Counted from the first letter of the stretch, positions 37,343 through 48,755 are shown. The stretch: 64,000 bases of DNA from Allokutzneria sp. A3M-2-11 16 (GCF_024213555.1 NZ_JANAVO010000001.1:1612001-1676000), one strand, 5' to 3'. Numbers and translations are program-made. Notes: generated from the letters alone by a model not told the origin.

Positions 37343-38479
37343 ATGCATCGCCGTGCAGGCCAGGTGGTCCTGGTCGTACTCGTGCTGCTGGTGAGCGCCG
37401 TTCCCGCGCTCGCGGAACCCAGCCCCGTGCGGTCGCTCGAGCAGACCCACGCGACCTACCCCAGGGCGATCCGCCTCCAGCACTCCGGACCGTTCAACGG
37501 CCGCGTCATCGCCACCGTCACCACCTACACCAACGGCGCCGGGATCGGCTCGGTCTACGAGAGCCGGGACGACGGGAAGAGCTTCCGCAGGATCGGCGCG
37601 ATCAAGGATCCCCTTGCCGCGCGCGGGTTGTGCTGCACGCACCTCTACGAGTTGCCGCAGCGGGTGGGCAAGCTGCCCAAGGGCACGCTGCTGTGGGCGG
37701 GCAGCGTCGGCCAGAACGGCGGGAACATGTCGCTGCGGGTCTGGCACAGCCGGGACCGCGGTCGCTCCTGGTCGCAGCTGACCTCCTGCTACGACTCCCC
37801 CAACGGCCAGGGCCTGTGGGAGCCGGAGCTGTTCGTGGACCCGAAGGGGCGGCTGGTCTGCCAGTTCGCCGACGAGACGGAGAAACCGCGCTTCGACCAG
37901 CTCATCGCGCAGCGGGTGTCGGTGGACGGGGTCACCTGGGGACCGAAGACGCACGTGGTGACGAGCGGGAACCGTTGGCACCGCCCGGGAATGCCGAACG
38001 TGCGGCGGCTGGGCAACGGCGTCTACTACATGACCTACGAGATCTGCGCGCAGTTCGGCAAGTACTTCTGCGCGGTCTACTACCGGACCTCGACCGACGG
38101 CGTGAGCTGGGGCGACCCGTTCAACTTCGGCACGCTGGTGGAGAGCACGCACGGGCGGTACTTCACGCACACGCCCACGATCGCGCTGACGCCGCAGGGC
38201 AGGCTGTTGCTGATCGGGCAGATCCTGCAGAACCCGGACGGCTCGGTCGCCCCGGGCAACGGGCGGACGCTGTTCGTCAACGACAACAACGGTGTCGGCC
38301 GGTGGACGGAGGGCCCCGCCCCCGTCTCGGTGCCGGGCGCGCGGGACAACTACTGCCCGAACTACAGCCCGACGCTGGTGTCCTCGCTGGACGGCAAGCG
38401 GGTGCTGGAGATCTCCACCGACTACGTCGGGGACCAGAGCTGCCGGGCGTTCTTCGCCACCGGCCCGCTGCCCGCCTGA
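37343..38479 (+). CDS. Secreted sialidase-fold (BNR repeat) protein
   Basis: A 378-residue exported protein. The signal peptide is residues 1-25 ('VVLVVLVLLVSAVPALA'). The body is a six-bladed propeller with Asp-box motifs S-x-D-x-G-x-x-W/F: 'SRDDGKSFRR', 'SRDRGRSWSQL' and 'STDGVSWGD'. The sialidase Arg triad cannot be confirmed from sequence alone, so the sugar substrate is uncertain; exo-alpha-sialidase or a related hydrolase is the usual annotation. GAGGAG lies five bases upstream of the ATG. A 15-bp terminator stem separates it from the convergent flavohemoglobin gene. Confidence 0.82.
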   Translation: MHRRAGQVVLVVLVLLVSAVPALAEPSPVRSLEQTHATYPRAIRLQHSGPFNGRVIATVTTYTNGAGIGSVYESRDDGKSFRRIGAIKDPLAARGLCCTHLYELPQRVGKLPKGTLLWAGSVGQNGGNMSLRVWHSRDRGRSWSQLTSCYDSPNGQGLWEPELFVDPKGRLVCQFADETEKPRFDQLIAQRVSVDGVTWGPKTHVVTSGNRWHRPGMPNVRRLGNGVYYMTYEICAQFGKYFCAVYYRTSTDGVSWGDPFNFGTLVESTHGRYFTHTPTIALTPQGRLLLIGQILQNPDGSVAPGNGRTLFVNDNNGVGRWTEGPAPVSVPGARDNYCPNYSPTLVSSLDGKRVLEISTDYVGDQSCRAFFATGPLPA

Positions 38480-38482
38480 CCG

Positions 38483-38516
38483 GTGCCTGGCGGACCCGCG
38501 GGGGTCCGCCAGGCAC
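38483..38516. terminator. Bidirectional terminator hairpin
   Basis: GTGCCTGGCGGACCC (38483-38497) pairs perfectly with 38502-38516 around a four-base loop, between two convergent genes. Confidence 0.8.
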
Positions 38517-39695
38517 TCAGTCGAGGGTGAACGGGTCGTACTTGATCCGGTCCAGCGGTGTGCCCGCGACGAGCATCCGGGACACGGTGGCGCGGATCAT
38601 CGCCGGTGAACCGCAGACCAGCACGTCGCGGTCGTTCCACGAGCCGTAGCGGGTGACCACGTCGGCGAGCGAGCCGTGCTCGACGCCGCGCGCGCCGGGG
38701 TCGGCCTCCAGGGTCGGCACCACGGTCAGCCACGGGTTGGCCATGGCCAACCGCTGGAGGTTCTCCAGGTCGTAGAGGTCGGCGCGGGTGCGTCCGCCGA
38801 CGAACAGGTTGACCCTCGGGTTCTCGCCCCACTGGGCCATGTCGTCGACCATCGCGCGCATCGGCGCGACCCCGGTGCCGCCCGCGACCATCAGCACGTC
38901 GCGGCCGTTGGTGCGGTCGACGCCCATCCGGCCCATCGGCGGACCGATCCGCCAGGTGTCGCCGATCTGGGCGTGCCCGACGATCGCGCGGCTGACCCAG
39001 CCGCCCTCGACCGCGCGGACGTGGAACTCCATCATCCCGTCCTCGCGCGGGCCGTTGGCCGGTGAGAGGTAGCGCCACAGGCGGGGGCGCTGCGGGGTCT
39101 CCACGCTGACGTACTGGCCCGCGCGGTAGGGGATCGGGTACTCGGTCTGCACGCGCACGATCGCGAGGTCCCAGCTCAACCGCTGGTGGCCGACCACCTG
39201 GCCGTTCCACCACGCCGGGCTCTCGTCGGCGTTGGCCGCCTCCTGCATGGTGCGGGCCATGATCGTGTAGGCCTCGGCCCACGCGCGTTCGACGTCCGAG
39301 GTCCACGCGTCGCCCGCGTACTTGCGCACGGAGGACAGCAGCGCGGTGCCGACCGCCTCGTAGTGGCTGGCCACGACGCCGAACTTGCGGTGGTCGCGGC
39401 CGAGCTGCCGTAGGAAGGGAACAAGGTCATCGGGGCGGTCCACCATCTGTACGACGTGGACCAGCGCACGCAGCAGTCGGCTGCGTTGCACCTCCATGTT
39501 CGCCGGGAACAGCTCGCGAGTGGCCGGTGCGAGACTGAACAGCATCCCGTAGAAGAACCTGGCGACATCCTCAGCCCTCGGCTCCACGACCGCGAAGCTC
39601 TCCCGGATCATCCGCACCATGGCGGAGACCTGGGCAGGGGGCTGGCGGTTAGGTTGCGAGGGTGGCACTGGCATAAGCACGGCGTTCGCGGTCAT
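38517..39695 (-). CDS. Flavohemoglobin-like globin/FAD-NAD reductase
   Basis: A 392-residue fusion. Residues 25-165 are a globin: 'VARFFYGMLFSLAPATRELFP' in the B-E region and the proximal His in 'DHRKFGVVASHYEAVGTALL' near 112. Residues 170-392 are a ferredoxin-NADP-reductase-type module: FAD motif 'RPRLWRYLSPAN' near 206 and NAD motif 'VLMVAGGTGVAPMRAMVDDM' near 265. Flavohemoglobins turn NO into nitrate with NAD(P)H and O2; the divergent active site of actinobacterial type II proteins makes the exact reaction uncertain. The gene is monocistronic and faces a PPOX gene. Confidence 0.87.
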   Translation of the reverse strand: MTANAVLMPVPPSQPNRQPPAQVSAMVRMIRESFAVVEPRAEDVARFFYGMLFSLAPATRELFPANMEVQRSRLLRALVHVVQMVDRPDDLVPFLRQLGRDHRKFGVVASHYEAVGTALLSSVRKYAGDAWTSDVERAWAEAYTIMARTMQEAANADESPAWWNGQVVGHQRLSWDLAIVRVQTEYPIPYRAGQYVSVETPQRPRLWRYLSPANGPREDGMMEFHVRAVEGGWVSRAIVGHAQIGDTWRIGPPMGRMGVDRTNGRDVLMVAGGTGVAPMRAMVDDMAQWGENPRVNLFVGGRTRADLYDLENLQRLAMANPWLTVVPTLEADPGARGVEHGSLADVVTRYGSWNDRDVLVCGSPAMIRATVSRMLVAGTPLDRIKYDPFTLD

Positions 39696-39921
39696 GGTCC
39701 GGGCGCGTCTTCTCCACGTTGTTCGGCGTACCGCGTTGGCACACCATTGGTCGACGAGCGTCCCCCGACAGGGTGGACACTAACTCGTCATCCAGCCCAG
39801 TGGCCCCTTGATGCCACCTTCGAGTGCAACTTGCTTACTGCGTGTGTACATACTTCCGGCCAACGGGCGAACCTCCCACCTACATGTGCGTCGACCCACG
39901 TGGTCGTGACACCGTGACACC

Positions 39922-40875
39922 GTGAGCCCCGACTCCCCCGTCCCGACCGGTACCGCCGGTCCTGACCTACTGCTACTGGAGCTGGCCGAGCCCTCGTCAC
40001 GTCCCCCGACCGTGCGAGCCACCCGTCCAGTTGATCACGAGCGGCAGCGGAGCGCCGGTGCGTCCAGCTCCATTCCGCCACCGCATTCTCCCGCGCGCAC
40101 GGGTGTTCCAGAAAGCCCTTCCGGCACACCCGTTCGCCGCGCGTCCGAACAGCCGACCCGGTTGCTCCAGCGGCCGACGCCACCGGAAGCGGCGCCGACC
40201 AGGCTGATCGCGCTCCCACCCGAGGACCCGCACGCCGATCCGGGTGATCGACTGCCCGGATCTCGGGGCGAACATCTGCTGCAGAACGTGTACGGCACCC
40301 ACAAGCGGGCCGAGCGCTTCTACAACGACCAGGTGCTCGACCACCTCAACGACCGGATGGTCGAGTTCATCGGCCGGATGGAGATGCTGTTCGTCTCCAC
40401 CGCCGACAACAAGGGCGAGTGCGACGCTTCGCTGCGCGCGGGCCCGCCCGGCTTCGTGCGGGCGCTGGACACCGGTCACGTCGCGTACCCGGAGTACCGG
40501 GGCAACGGCGTGATGGCCAGCCTCGGCAACATCAGCGAGAACCCGCACGTGGGCATCCTGATGATCGACTTCGCCGAGGACGTGATCGGCCTGCACGTCA
40601 ACGGGCACGCCCGGATCGTGGAGGACGCCGACCTGCGCCGGGAGCACCCGGAGCTGCCGACGGACTTCGAGAAGGGCCGGACCCCGGAGCGCTGGGTGGT
40701 GGTCGAGGTCGAGGAGGCCTACATCCACTGCCGCAAGCACATCCCCCGGATGGTGCCGGTCGGCCGGGACCGCCCGTGGGGCACCGACGACGCCAAGCGC
40801 AAGGGCGGGGACTACTTCGGGGCGAAGGAGCTGCCGAAGCCCTGGCAAACCACCCGGGTGGGTCACCAGGAGTGA
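39922..40875 (+). CDS. PPOX-class FMN-binding protein with disordered N-terminal extension
   Basis: A 317-residue protein. Residues 1-110 are a Pro/Ser/Thr/Arg-rich, low-complexity extension. Residues 115-300 form a pyridoxamine-5'-phosphate-oxidase-like split barrel ('RMVEFIGRMEMLFVSTADNKGECDASLRAG' near 145, 'YPEYRGNGVMASLGNISENPHVGILMIDF' near 190). The fold binds FMN or related cofactors. The start is uncertain: three in-frame or near GTGs stand in a tandem GTGACACC repeat just upstream, and the conserved domain would allow an internal start. Confidence 0.78.
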   Translation: MSPDSPVPTGTAGPDLLLLELAEPSSRPPTVRATRPVDHERQRSAGASSSIPPPHSPARTGVPESPSGTPVRRASEQPTRLLQRPTPPEAAPTRLIALPPEDPHADPGDRLPGSRGEHLLQNVYGTHKRAERFYNDQVLDHLNDRMVEFIGRMEMLFVSTADNKGECDASLRAGPPGFVRALDTGHVAYPEYRGNGVMASLGNISENPHVGILMIDFAEDVIGLHVNGHARIVEDADLRREHPELPTDFEKGRTPERWVVVEVEEAYIHCRKHIPRMVPVGRDRPWGTDDAKRKGGDYFGAKELPKPWQTTRVGHQE

Positions 40876-40933
40876 GCGCGGTCGTGCCCTACGGTCTCCC
40901 CTCAGGCCCGAACGAGGGGAAGACCGGGGGACG

Positions 40934-41389
40934 ATGACCGACGAGGACACTGCGCACGTGCACCGGCGAGCGGCCGGGGACGCGGTGGAGCGCGAGCTGT
41001 CGGTGCTGTTCCGGCGCGCTCGCAGCCTGTCGCTGTCCCTGGCCGCCCGGCTGCACCCGGACCTGGACGCCGCCGCGTACGGGCTGCTGGTGTTCATCGC
41101 CGACGGCGAGCCGGTCCGCGCGGCCGAGCTGGCCGGGCGCTTCGGACTGGACAAGTCGACGGTGAGCAGGCAGCTCGCCCAGCTGGAGTCGCTGGAGTTG
41201 ATCGAGCGGGTCGCCGATCCCACCGATGGCCGGGCGCGCCTGGTGCAGCTCACCGGGAACGGCAGGCAGCGGCTGGTCGCCGTGCGCAACGAGCGCAGGC
41301 AGCGGTTCTGGCAGAGCTTCTCCGGCTGGGAGACCGACGACATCCGCGCGCTCGCGGACCTGCTCGGCAAGCTCAACGAGGACCTCTGA
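40934..41389 (+). CDS. MarR-family transcriptional regulator
   Basis: A 151-residue winged-helix regulator ('AAELAGRFGLDKSTVSRQLAQLESLELIERVADPTDGRARLVQLTGNG' at residues 60-110). It precedes a second MarR gene and its efflux pump by 83 bp. The ATG has GGGGGA four bases upstream. It may control the adjacent PPOX gene or itself; no clear operator was found. Confidence 0.88.
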   Translation: MTDEDTAHVHRRAAGDAVERELSVLFRRARSLSLSLAARLHPDLDAAAYGLLVFIADGEPVRAAELAGRFGLDKSTVSRQLAQLESLELIERVADPTDGRARLVQLTGNGRQRLVAVRNERRQRFWQSFSGWETDDIRALADLLGKLNEDL

Positions 41390-41412
41390 CCCCAGAAAGG
41401 GCTTGCCCAAAA

Positions 41413-41457
41413 GGTTGCAGAGCGCAACTAACTCCCTTATAGTTGTATTGCGCAACC
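41413..41457. promoter_or_regulatory. Promoter and double operator of the MarR-DHA2 operon
   Basis: GGTTGCAGAGCGCAACTA (41413-41430) and TAGTTGTATTGCGCAACC (41440-41457) are imperfect inverted copies of each other, and each is itself palindromic (GTTGC...GCAAC). They overlap a strong promoter, TTGCAG (41415-41420), 17-base spacer, TATAGT (41438-41443). This is a typical autorepressor layout. Confidence 0.7.
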
Positions 41458-41472
41458 ATGAGGGAGGCAGCC

Positions 41473-41943
41473 GTGGCGCCCACCACCCAGACCTGCGTCG
41501 AGCTGATCCAGCACGTCCGCGAGCTCGTCCAGCTCCGGCACGCGGTGGCCCACCGCCAGGTCGAGCCGGGCGAGCCCAGCTTCGCGCTGATCAGCCTGCT
41601 CTCCGAGCTCGACCGGCGCGGCGAGTGCGCGGGCGGCACGCTCGCCCAGGAGCGCGCCGTCGACCCGTCGGTGGTCAGCAGGCAGATCGCCCAGCTGGAG
41701 CGCGCGGGGCTGGTCAGCCGCCGCCCCTCCCCCGGGGACGGACGCGTGCACCTGATCAGCGCGACCCCGAAGGGCACGGCGGTGCTCGACGGGTGGCGAC
41801 GACGGCAGACGGCATGGCTGCGCCAGGCGCTCGACACCTGGCCGGATGACGACGTGAACCGGGTCAGCTCGCTGATCGAGGCCATGGCCCGCGCCGTGCG
41901 CGAGGCACTGGAACCGACAACCCCGGCCGGAGCCGCCCGATGA
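41473..41943 (+). CDS. MarR-family repressor of the downstream efflux pump
   Basis: A 156-residue MarR protein ('GGTLAQERAVDPSVVSRQIAQLERAGLVSRRPSPGDGRVHLISATPKG' is the winged helix). I choose the GTG at 41473 because GGGAGG lies five bases upstream; an ATG at 41458 falls within the operator. The stop overlaps the transporter start by four bases (ATGA). Palindromic sites over the -35 and -10 boxes suggest autorepression relieved by a drug. Confidence 0.88.
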   Translation: MAPTTQTCVELIQHVRELVQLRHAVAHRQVEPGEPSFALISLLSELDRRGECAGGTLAQERAVDPSVVSRQIAQLERAGLVSRRPSPGDGRVHLISATPKGTAVLDGWRRRQTAWLRQALDTWPDDDVNRVSSLIEAMARAVREALEPTTPAGAAR

Positions 41944-43619
41944 GCGAGACCTCCCCGATGACGCACCGCGAGATCCTGCGGGCGATGACCGGGCTGCTGC
42001 TCGCGCTGCTGGTGGCGATCCTCAGCTCGACCATCGTGGCCAACGCGCTGCCGACGATCCTCGCCGACCTGAAGGGCACGCAGGGCCAGTACACCTGGGT
42101 CGTCACCGCCACCCTGCTCGCGTCGACCGCGACCACCCCGCTCTGGGGCAAGCTCGCCGACCTGTTCAGCAAGAAGCTGCTCTACCAGGTGGCCATCGGC
42201 CTGTTCACCCTCGGTTCGGTGCTCTGCGGGCTGGCCCAGTCGATGCCCGAGCTGATCGCCTACCGCGCGGTGCAGGGCCTGGGCCTCGGCGGCGTGCAGG
42301 CGCTGGCGCAGGTGGTCATCGCGGCCATGGTCAGCCCGCGCGAACGCGGTCGCTACAGCGGCTACACCGGTTCGGTGCTGGCCGTGGCCACGGTGGCGGG
42401 ACCGCTGGCGGGCGGCTTCATCGTGGACACCGACTGGCTCGGCTGGCGCTGGTGCTTCTTCGTGGTGGTGCCGCTGGCGCTGCTCGCGATGTACGTGATC
42501 GGCCGGACGCTGCACCTGCCCGTGCTGCGCCGCGAGGTCAGCATCGACTGGGCGGGAGCCACCCTCATCACCGGCGGGGTCAGCCTGCTGCTGATCTGGA
42601 TCTCGTTGGTGGGCAAGAACTTCCCGTGGTTGTCCTGGCAGTCCGGGGCATTCGTGCTCGGCTCGCTGGTGACGCTGGCGGCGGCGTTGGTGGTGGAGGG
42701 CCGGGTGCGCGAACCGGTCATCCCGCTGCGGCTGTTCCGCAACCGCACCCTCGTGCTCGGCGTGCTGGCGAGCGTCGCGGTCGGCACCGGGATGTTCGGG
42801 GCCTCGGTCTTCCTCGGCCAGTACTTCCAGCTGGCCCGCGGGTTCTCACCGACCGTCGCCGGGTTGCTCACGCTGCCGCTGATCTTCGGGTTGCTCACCT
42901 CGTCGACGCTGTCCGGGCAGTTGATCACGCGCACCGGGCGGTGGAAGGGCTTCCTGGTCTCGGGCGCGGTGCTGATGGCGCTCGGGCTGGCGCTCATGTC
43001 GGGCGTGGACCACGGCACCTCGCTCTGGCTGCTGGGCGGCTACCAGCTGCTACTCGGCCTCGGGCTCGGGCTGAGCACGCAGAACCTGGTGCTGGCCGTG
43101 CAGAACTCCACCGACGTCCGGGACCTCGGAGCGGCCAGTTCGACCGTGACGTTTTTCCGCTCGCTCGGCGGCACGGCTGGTGTGTCGGTGCTCGGCGCGG
43201 TGCTGGCGGCGCAGGTCTCCGAACTGGTCACGGAGAAACTGCACGGGGCGACCGGCGGGGACGGCACGCTGGACCTCGCGCACCTGCCCGAGCCGGCGCG
43301 GACGGTGGTGCGCGACGCCTACGGCGACGCCACCGGCCTGCTCTTCCTGATCGCCGCGGTGATCTCACTGGTCACACTGGCCTCAGTGCTGTTGATCAAG
43401 GAAGTTCCGCTGCGCGGCTCATCCACAGGCACTGAGGACAAGCCTGTGGACAACGAACTGGGGATTGGGGATAACTCGGTGCGTCCTGTGGGTACTGGTG
43501 TGAAGCATGTGAGTGAAGTGGCGCTGTCTGGGGGTAGGACGGGCCAACATGTGGAGCAGCGCGGCGGATCTGTGGATTCCGCTGTGGACAAATGGGAACC
43601 ATCCACAGGCCGGAGATGA
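41940..43619 (+). CDS. DHA2-type MFS drug efflux transporter
   Basis: A 559-residue, 14-helix major-facilitator proton antiporter. Motif A-like 'GKLADLFSKKLLYQ' is near residue 64, 'YRAVQGLGLGGVQALAQVVIAAMVSPRERGRYSGYTGSVLAVATVAGPLAGG' covers helices 4-5 (motif C), and the last helix ends near residue 495. The remaining ~65 residues are hydrophilic ('TEDKPVDNELGIGDNSVRPV...'), an extension beyond the usual DHA2 length. The DNA of this tail holds several DnaA-box-like sequences. It is coupled to the upstream MarR gene. Confidence 0.92.
   Translation: MSETSPMTHREILRAMTGLLLALLVAILSSTIVANALPTILADLKGTQGQYTWVVTATLLASTATTPLWGKLADLFSKKLLYQVAIGLFTLGSVLCGLAQSMPELIAYRAVQGLGLGGVQALAQVVIAAMVSPRERGRYSGYTGSVLAVATVAGPLAGGFIVDTDWLGWRWCFFVVVPLALLAMYVIGRTLHLPVLRREVSIDWAGATLITGGVSLLLIWISLVGKNFPWLSWQSGAFVLGSLVTLAAALVVEGRVREPVIPLRLFRNRTLVLGVLASVAVGTGMFGASVFLGQYFQLARGFSPTVAGLLTLPLIFGLLTSSTLSGQLITRTGRWKGFLVSGAVLMALGLALMSGVDHGTSLWLLGGYQLLLGLGLGLSTQNLVLAVQNSTDVRDLGAASSTVTFFRSLGGTAGVSVLGAVLAAQVSELVTEKLHGATGGDGTLDLAHLPEPARTVVRDAYGDATGLLFLIAAVISLVTLASVLLIKEVPLRGSSTGTEDKPVDNELGIGDNSVRPVGTGVKHVSEVALSGGRTGQHVEQRGGSVDSAVDKWEPSTGRR
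43419..43607. other. Cluster of DnaA-box-like sites
   Basis: Two perfect TTGTCCACA boxes (minus strand, 43445-43453 and 43583-43591), one TTATCCCCA (43466-43474) and one TCATCCACA (43419-43427), each a one-base variant of a box consensus, and weaker matches at 43571-43579 and 43599-43607 lie within 189 bp. They fall in the 3' tail of the DHA2 transporter gene. Confidence 0.6.
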
Positions 43620-43670
43620 CCGCGCCCCGCGGGTGACCGACGCCACCACGCGATGTCCCGCCTCAGCTAA

Positions 43671-43691
43671 GTTGAGCGGAACACACTCAAC
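43671..43691. promoter_or_regulatory. HAIR element (HspR operator) of clpB
   Basis: GTTGAGC-N7-ACTCAAC has the HAIR structure (11 of 14 consensus positions) and lies 51 bp upstream of the clpB ATG. It matches the dnaK elements of this window. Confidence 0.8.
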
Positions 43692-43741
43692 CTTTCGCTC
43701 GTTGGTTGGGTGTTGGACCCGGTTGACGATGAGGTAGGGGA

Positions 43742-46345
<2,604 letters not shown>

Positions 46346-46447
46346 TCCGGTTGCACCCGGCTGGGTGAGATCGTCCACGTGCGGGTTTTGTGGCCAATTC
46401 GAAGCCCGCGAGCGGCCCGCGTCCTACGTTGTGGCCGATCTCACCGC

Positions 46448-46453
46448 TACGCT
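46448..46453 (+). promoter_or_regulatory. -10 element TACGCT
   Basis: TACGCT ends seven bases before the GTG at 46461; no ribosome binding site is visible. Confidence 0.45.
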
Positions 46454-46460
46454 GCGCAGT

Positions 46461-47177
46461 GTGGGTTTCCCAGCGTGGATCTGGTTCCTCATCGCCGTCG
46501 TCGCGGCCGTTGCGGGTCTCGCGCTGCTCGCCGGAGATCGGGCGCAGCGCACGGCACGCAATCGTGAGCGCCGCAGATGGGCGGCGTTGCGCGGTTGGCG
46601 CTTCGCCGAGAACGACCACGCGCTGCTGACGCAGTGGCAGCACGGCGGCCTCGCCTTCTCCAAGTCCGGCGGGGCCACCGACGTGGTCACCGGATCGATG
46701 TTCACCGCGGACGGCCGCAGGCTCGTGCAAGTGATGGACCACGAGCAGGGCAGCAAGGTCACCATGGTGCTGGCCGCGGTGAAGCTGCGCCGCTCCGTGC
46801 CCACCGTGCTGGAGCTGTGGGAGCCGAGCGTGCCCTTCGCCCGCGAGCGCGAGGCGGAGCTGGACCTCTACGGCCCGGTCGGCAACCGCTACGGCTTCAC
46901 CGCGGACATGGCCGTCGCCCACCCGTTGATCACGCCGGAGTTCGTCGAGGCCGTCGACGAGATCGGCGACGACGTGATGGTGGTGTGGCTGGAGGGCACC
47001 TGGGTGCTCGCCGCCGCGCCGCCCAACGCCGACCCGGCGCGCCTGGAGCGGCTGCTGTCGGACCTGGGCGAGGTCGCGGACTTCGTGGACCCGTTCGACT
47101 CCGACCCGAACGCGCATCCCCCGGAGGACGCCGAGGTCTACCGCCCGACCTCCGCCCCGCACCACTCCGAGCACTGA
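46461..47177 (+). CDS. Membrane-anchored conserved protein (Rv0383c-like position)
   Basis: A 238-residue protein starting 'VGFPAWIWFLIAVVAAVAGLALL', one N-terminal membrane helix, then a basic segment 'RTARNRERRRWAALRGW' and a soluble alpha/beta domain ('FRENDHALLTQW' onward, 'DVMVVWLEGTWVLAAAPP'). It lies between clpB and pyrE, like Rv0383c of Mycobacterium tuberculosis, and the helix-plus-domain layout fits that protein. The function is unknown. TACGCT seven bases before the GTG suggests a leaderless start. Confidence 0.75.
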   Translation: MGFPAWIWFLIAVVAAVAGLALLAGDRAQRTARNRERRRWAALRGWRFAENDHALLTQWQHGGLAFSKSGGATDVVTGSMFTADGRRLVQVMDHEQGSKVTMVLAAVKLRRSVPTVLELWEPSVPFAREREAELDLYGPVGNRYGFTADMAVAHPLITPEFVEAVDEIGDDVMVVWLEGTWVLAAAPPNADPARLERLLSDLGEVADFVDPFDSDPNAHPPEDAEVYRPTSAPHHSEH

Positions 47178-47237
47178 ACCCGCAGGCCACCGGCCCGCCT
47201 GTGGGACACTGGCACGAAGCCGCGCCTGGAGGTGAGC

Positions 47238-47825
47238 ATGTCCGCCGCAGTGGACCACCCGATGATCGGCCCGCACACCGTTGAGGAATGGCTGGCCCTG
47301 GATCCTCCCGGTGACGGGTCCCGCCATGAGTTGATCTTTGGATACTTCCACGTGACTCCCGCACCCGCTGGCGAACACCAGCACTTGGCTTACCGCCTGG
47401 CTCGACTGGTGGACGACGCCCTCCGGGCCGCAGGACGGTCGGACCTGTTCGTGGTCCCGGCCGTGAACGTCAGGATCTCCACGGCCTGGCGGACCGGGTT
47501 GATCCCGGACGTCGTGGTGCTGACGCGAAAGCCGGTCGGCGTGTCCTTCGCCGCCGAGGAGCTGGCACTGGCCGTGGAAGTCTGGTCGCCGGGCAACACG
47601 CGGGACGAGCGCGAGACCAAGCTGGCGGGCTACGCCGGCGCCGGTGTGCCTTTCGTGTGGACGATCGACCAGCCGAACGATCTGAACGCCCTCCCCACGC
47701 TGACCGCCTATCAGCTCAAGGACGGCCAGTACAGCGCGGAGAACACCGTCAGGACCGCTGGTCCGGCAACGGTCACAGCCGCTCCGGTCCCCGTCGTACT
47801 GGACTTGGCCGAACTCGACGCCTAG
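47238..47825 (+). CDS. Uma2-family (PD-(D/E)XK) endonuclease
   Basis: A 195-residue protein of the Uma2/DUF820 family, which has a restriction-endonuclease-like fold. 'TVEEWLALDPPGDGSRHELIFGYFHVTPAP' near residue 15 is the characteristic opening. The acidic/lysine core is visible as Asp in 'LIPDVVVL', Glu in 'ALAVEVWSPGN' and Lys in 'DERETKLAGYAGAGVPFVWTID'. The biological role of this large family is unknown. GGAGGT stands four bases before the ATG. Confidence 0.85.
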   Translation: MSAAVDHPMIGPHTVEEWLALDPPGDGSRHELIFGYFHVTPAPAGEHQHLAYRLARLVDDALRAAGRSDLFVVPAVNVRISTAWRTGLIPDVVVLTRKPVGVSFAAEELALAVEVWSPGNTRDERETKLAGYAGAGVPFVWTIDQPNDLNALPTLTAYQLKDGQYSAENTVRTAGPATVTAAPVPVVLDLAELDA

Positions 47826-47875
47826 CCGTGGGCGGGGTTTTCCCACGGGGTGGTGTGCGGGCTGTGCACGGGCGT

Positions 47876-47881
47876 TAACCT
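47876..47881 (+). promoter_or_regulatory. -10 element TAACCT
   Basis: TAACCT ends six bases before the ATG of the SDR gene at 47888. Confidence 0.45.
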
Positions 47882-47887
47882 GGAGTT

Positions 47888-48667
47888 ATGCCGACTGCGC
47901 TGGTCACCGGTCCCACTGCTGGCATCGGAGCCTCCTTCGCCCGCCGACTCGCCGCCGAGGGCCACGACCTCGTGCTCGTCGCCCGCAACGGGGACCGGCT
48001 GGAGGAGTTGGCCGACGAACTGCGCGAACGGCACGGCATCCACGTGGAGGTGCTGCCCGCCGACCTCGCCGACGAGAAGCAGCGCGGCATCGTGGAACTG
48101 CGGCTGGCCAACCCGGACGCCCCGGTGGACCTTCTGGTCAACAACGCCGGTTTCGGCACGGGCAAGGAGTTCTGGGACTCCTCGATCGACGAGCTCCAGT
48201 CGCAGCTGGACGTCAACGTCACCTCCGTGCTCCGGCTGACCCACGCGGTGCTGCCGGTGATGAAGGCCCGCGGCCGCGGCGCGGTGATCAACGTGTCGAG
48301 CGTCGCCGGGTTCTTCCCGGAGCGCGGGTCGGCGTACTCGGCGAGCAAGGCGTGGGTGACGACGTTCTCCGAGGGGCTGGCCGCGGCGCTGACCGGGACC
48401 GGGGTCCGCGTTGTCGCGCTGTGCCCCGGGTTCACCCACACGGAGTTCCACGAACGGGCCTCGATCGACATGTCGAAGGCGCCGAGGTGGGTGTGGCTGG
48501 AGGCCGACCGCGTGGTGCACGAGTGCCTCAGCGATCTCCGCCGTGGCCGGGTGATCTCCGTGCCGGGCGCGCACTACAAGGCCGCCATCGGGGTCGGCCG
48601 GTTGCTGCCGCGGTCCCTCGTGCGGATGGTGATGAACCGGGCGGGCGTCAGCCGACTGAAGCGGTGA
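47888..48667 (+). CDS. Short-chain dehydrogenase/reductase
   Basis: A 259-residue classical SDR. The cofactor motif is '[17 protein letters not shown]' (TGxxxGIG, residues 6-22), with '[13 protein letters not shown]' favouring NADPH. Then come 'LLVNNAGFG' near 88, Ser in 'VINVSSVAG' near 139, and the catalytic 'YSASKAW' near 152. The substrate is unknown. A TAACCT box six bases upstream suggests a leaderless start; GGAG very near the ATG is too close to be a good ribosome binding site. Confidence 0.88.
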   Translation: MPTALVTGPTAGIGASFARRLAAEGHDLVLVARNGDRLEELADELRERHGIHVEVLPADLADEKQRGIVELRLANPDAPVDLLVNNAGFGTGKEFWDSSIDELQSQLDVNVTSVLRLTHAVLPVMKARGRGAVINVSSVAGFFPERGSAYSASKAWVTTFSEGLAAALTGTGVRVVALCPGFTHTEFHERASIDMSKAPRWVWLEADRVVHECLSDLRRGRVISVPGAHYKAAIGVGRLLPRSLVRMVMNRAGVSRLKR

Positions 48668-48755
48668 ATGGCTCACCGATTTCCTGCTTCGGCGGTGTGC
48701 TCCTCGCCGAAACGTCCTAGGGTGCGCATGATCGGCGTGATGCGGAGGGGCGGCG

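Noticed and set aside
43419-43607. oriC as explanation of the DnaA-box cluster
   Set aside because: No dnaA, dnaN or AT-rich unwinding region is nearby, and the boxes are within a coding sequence.
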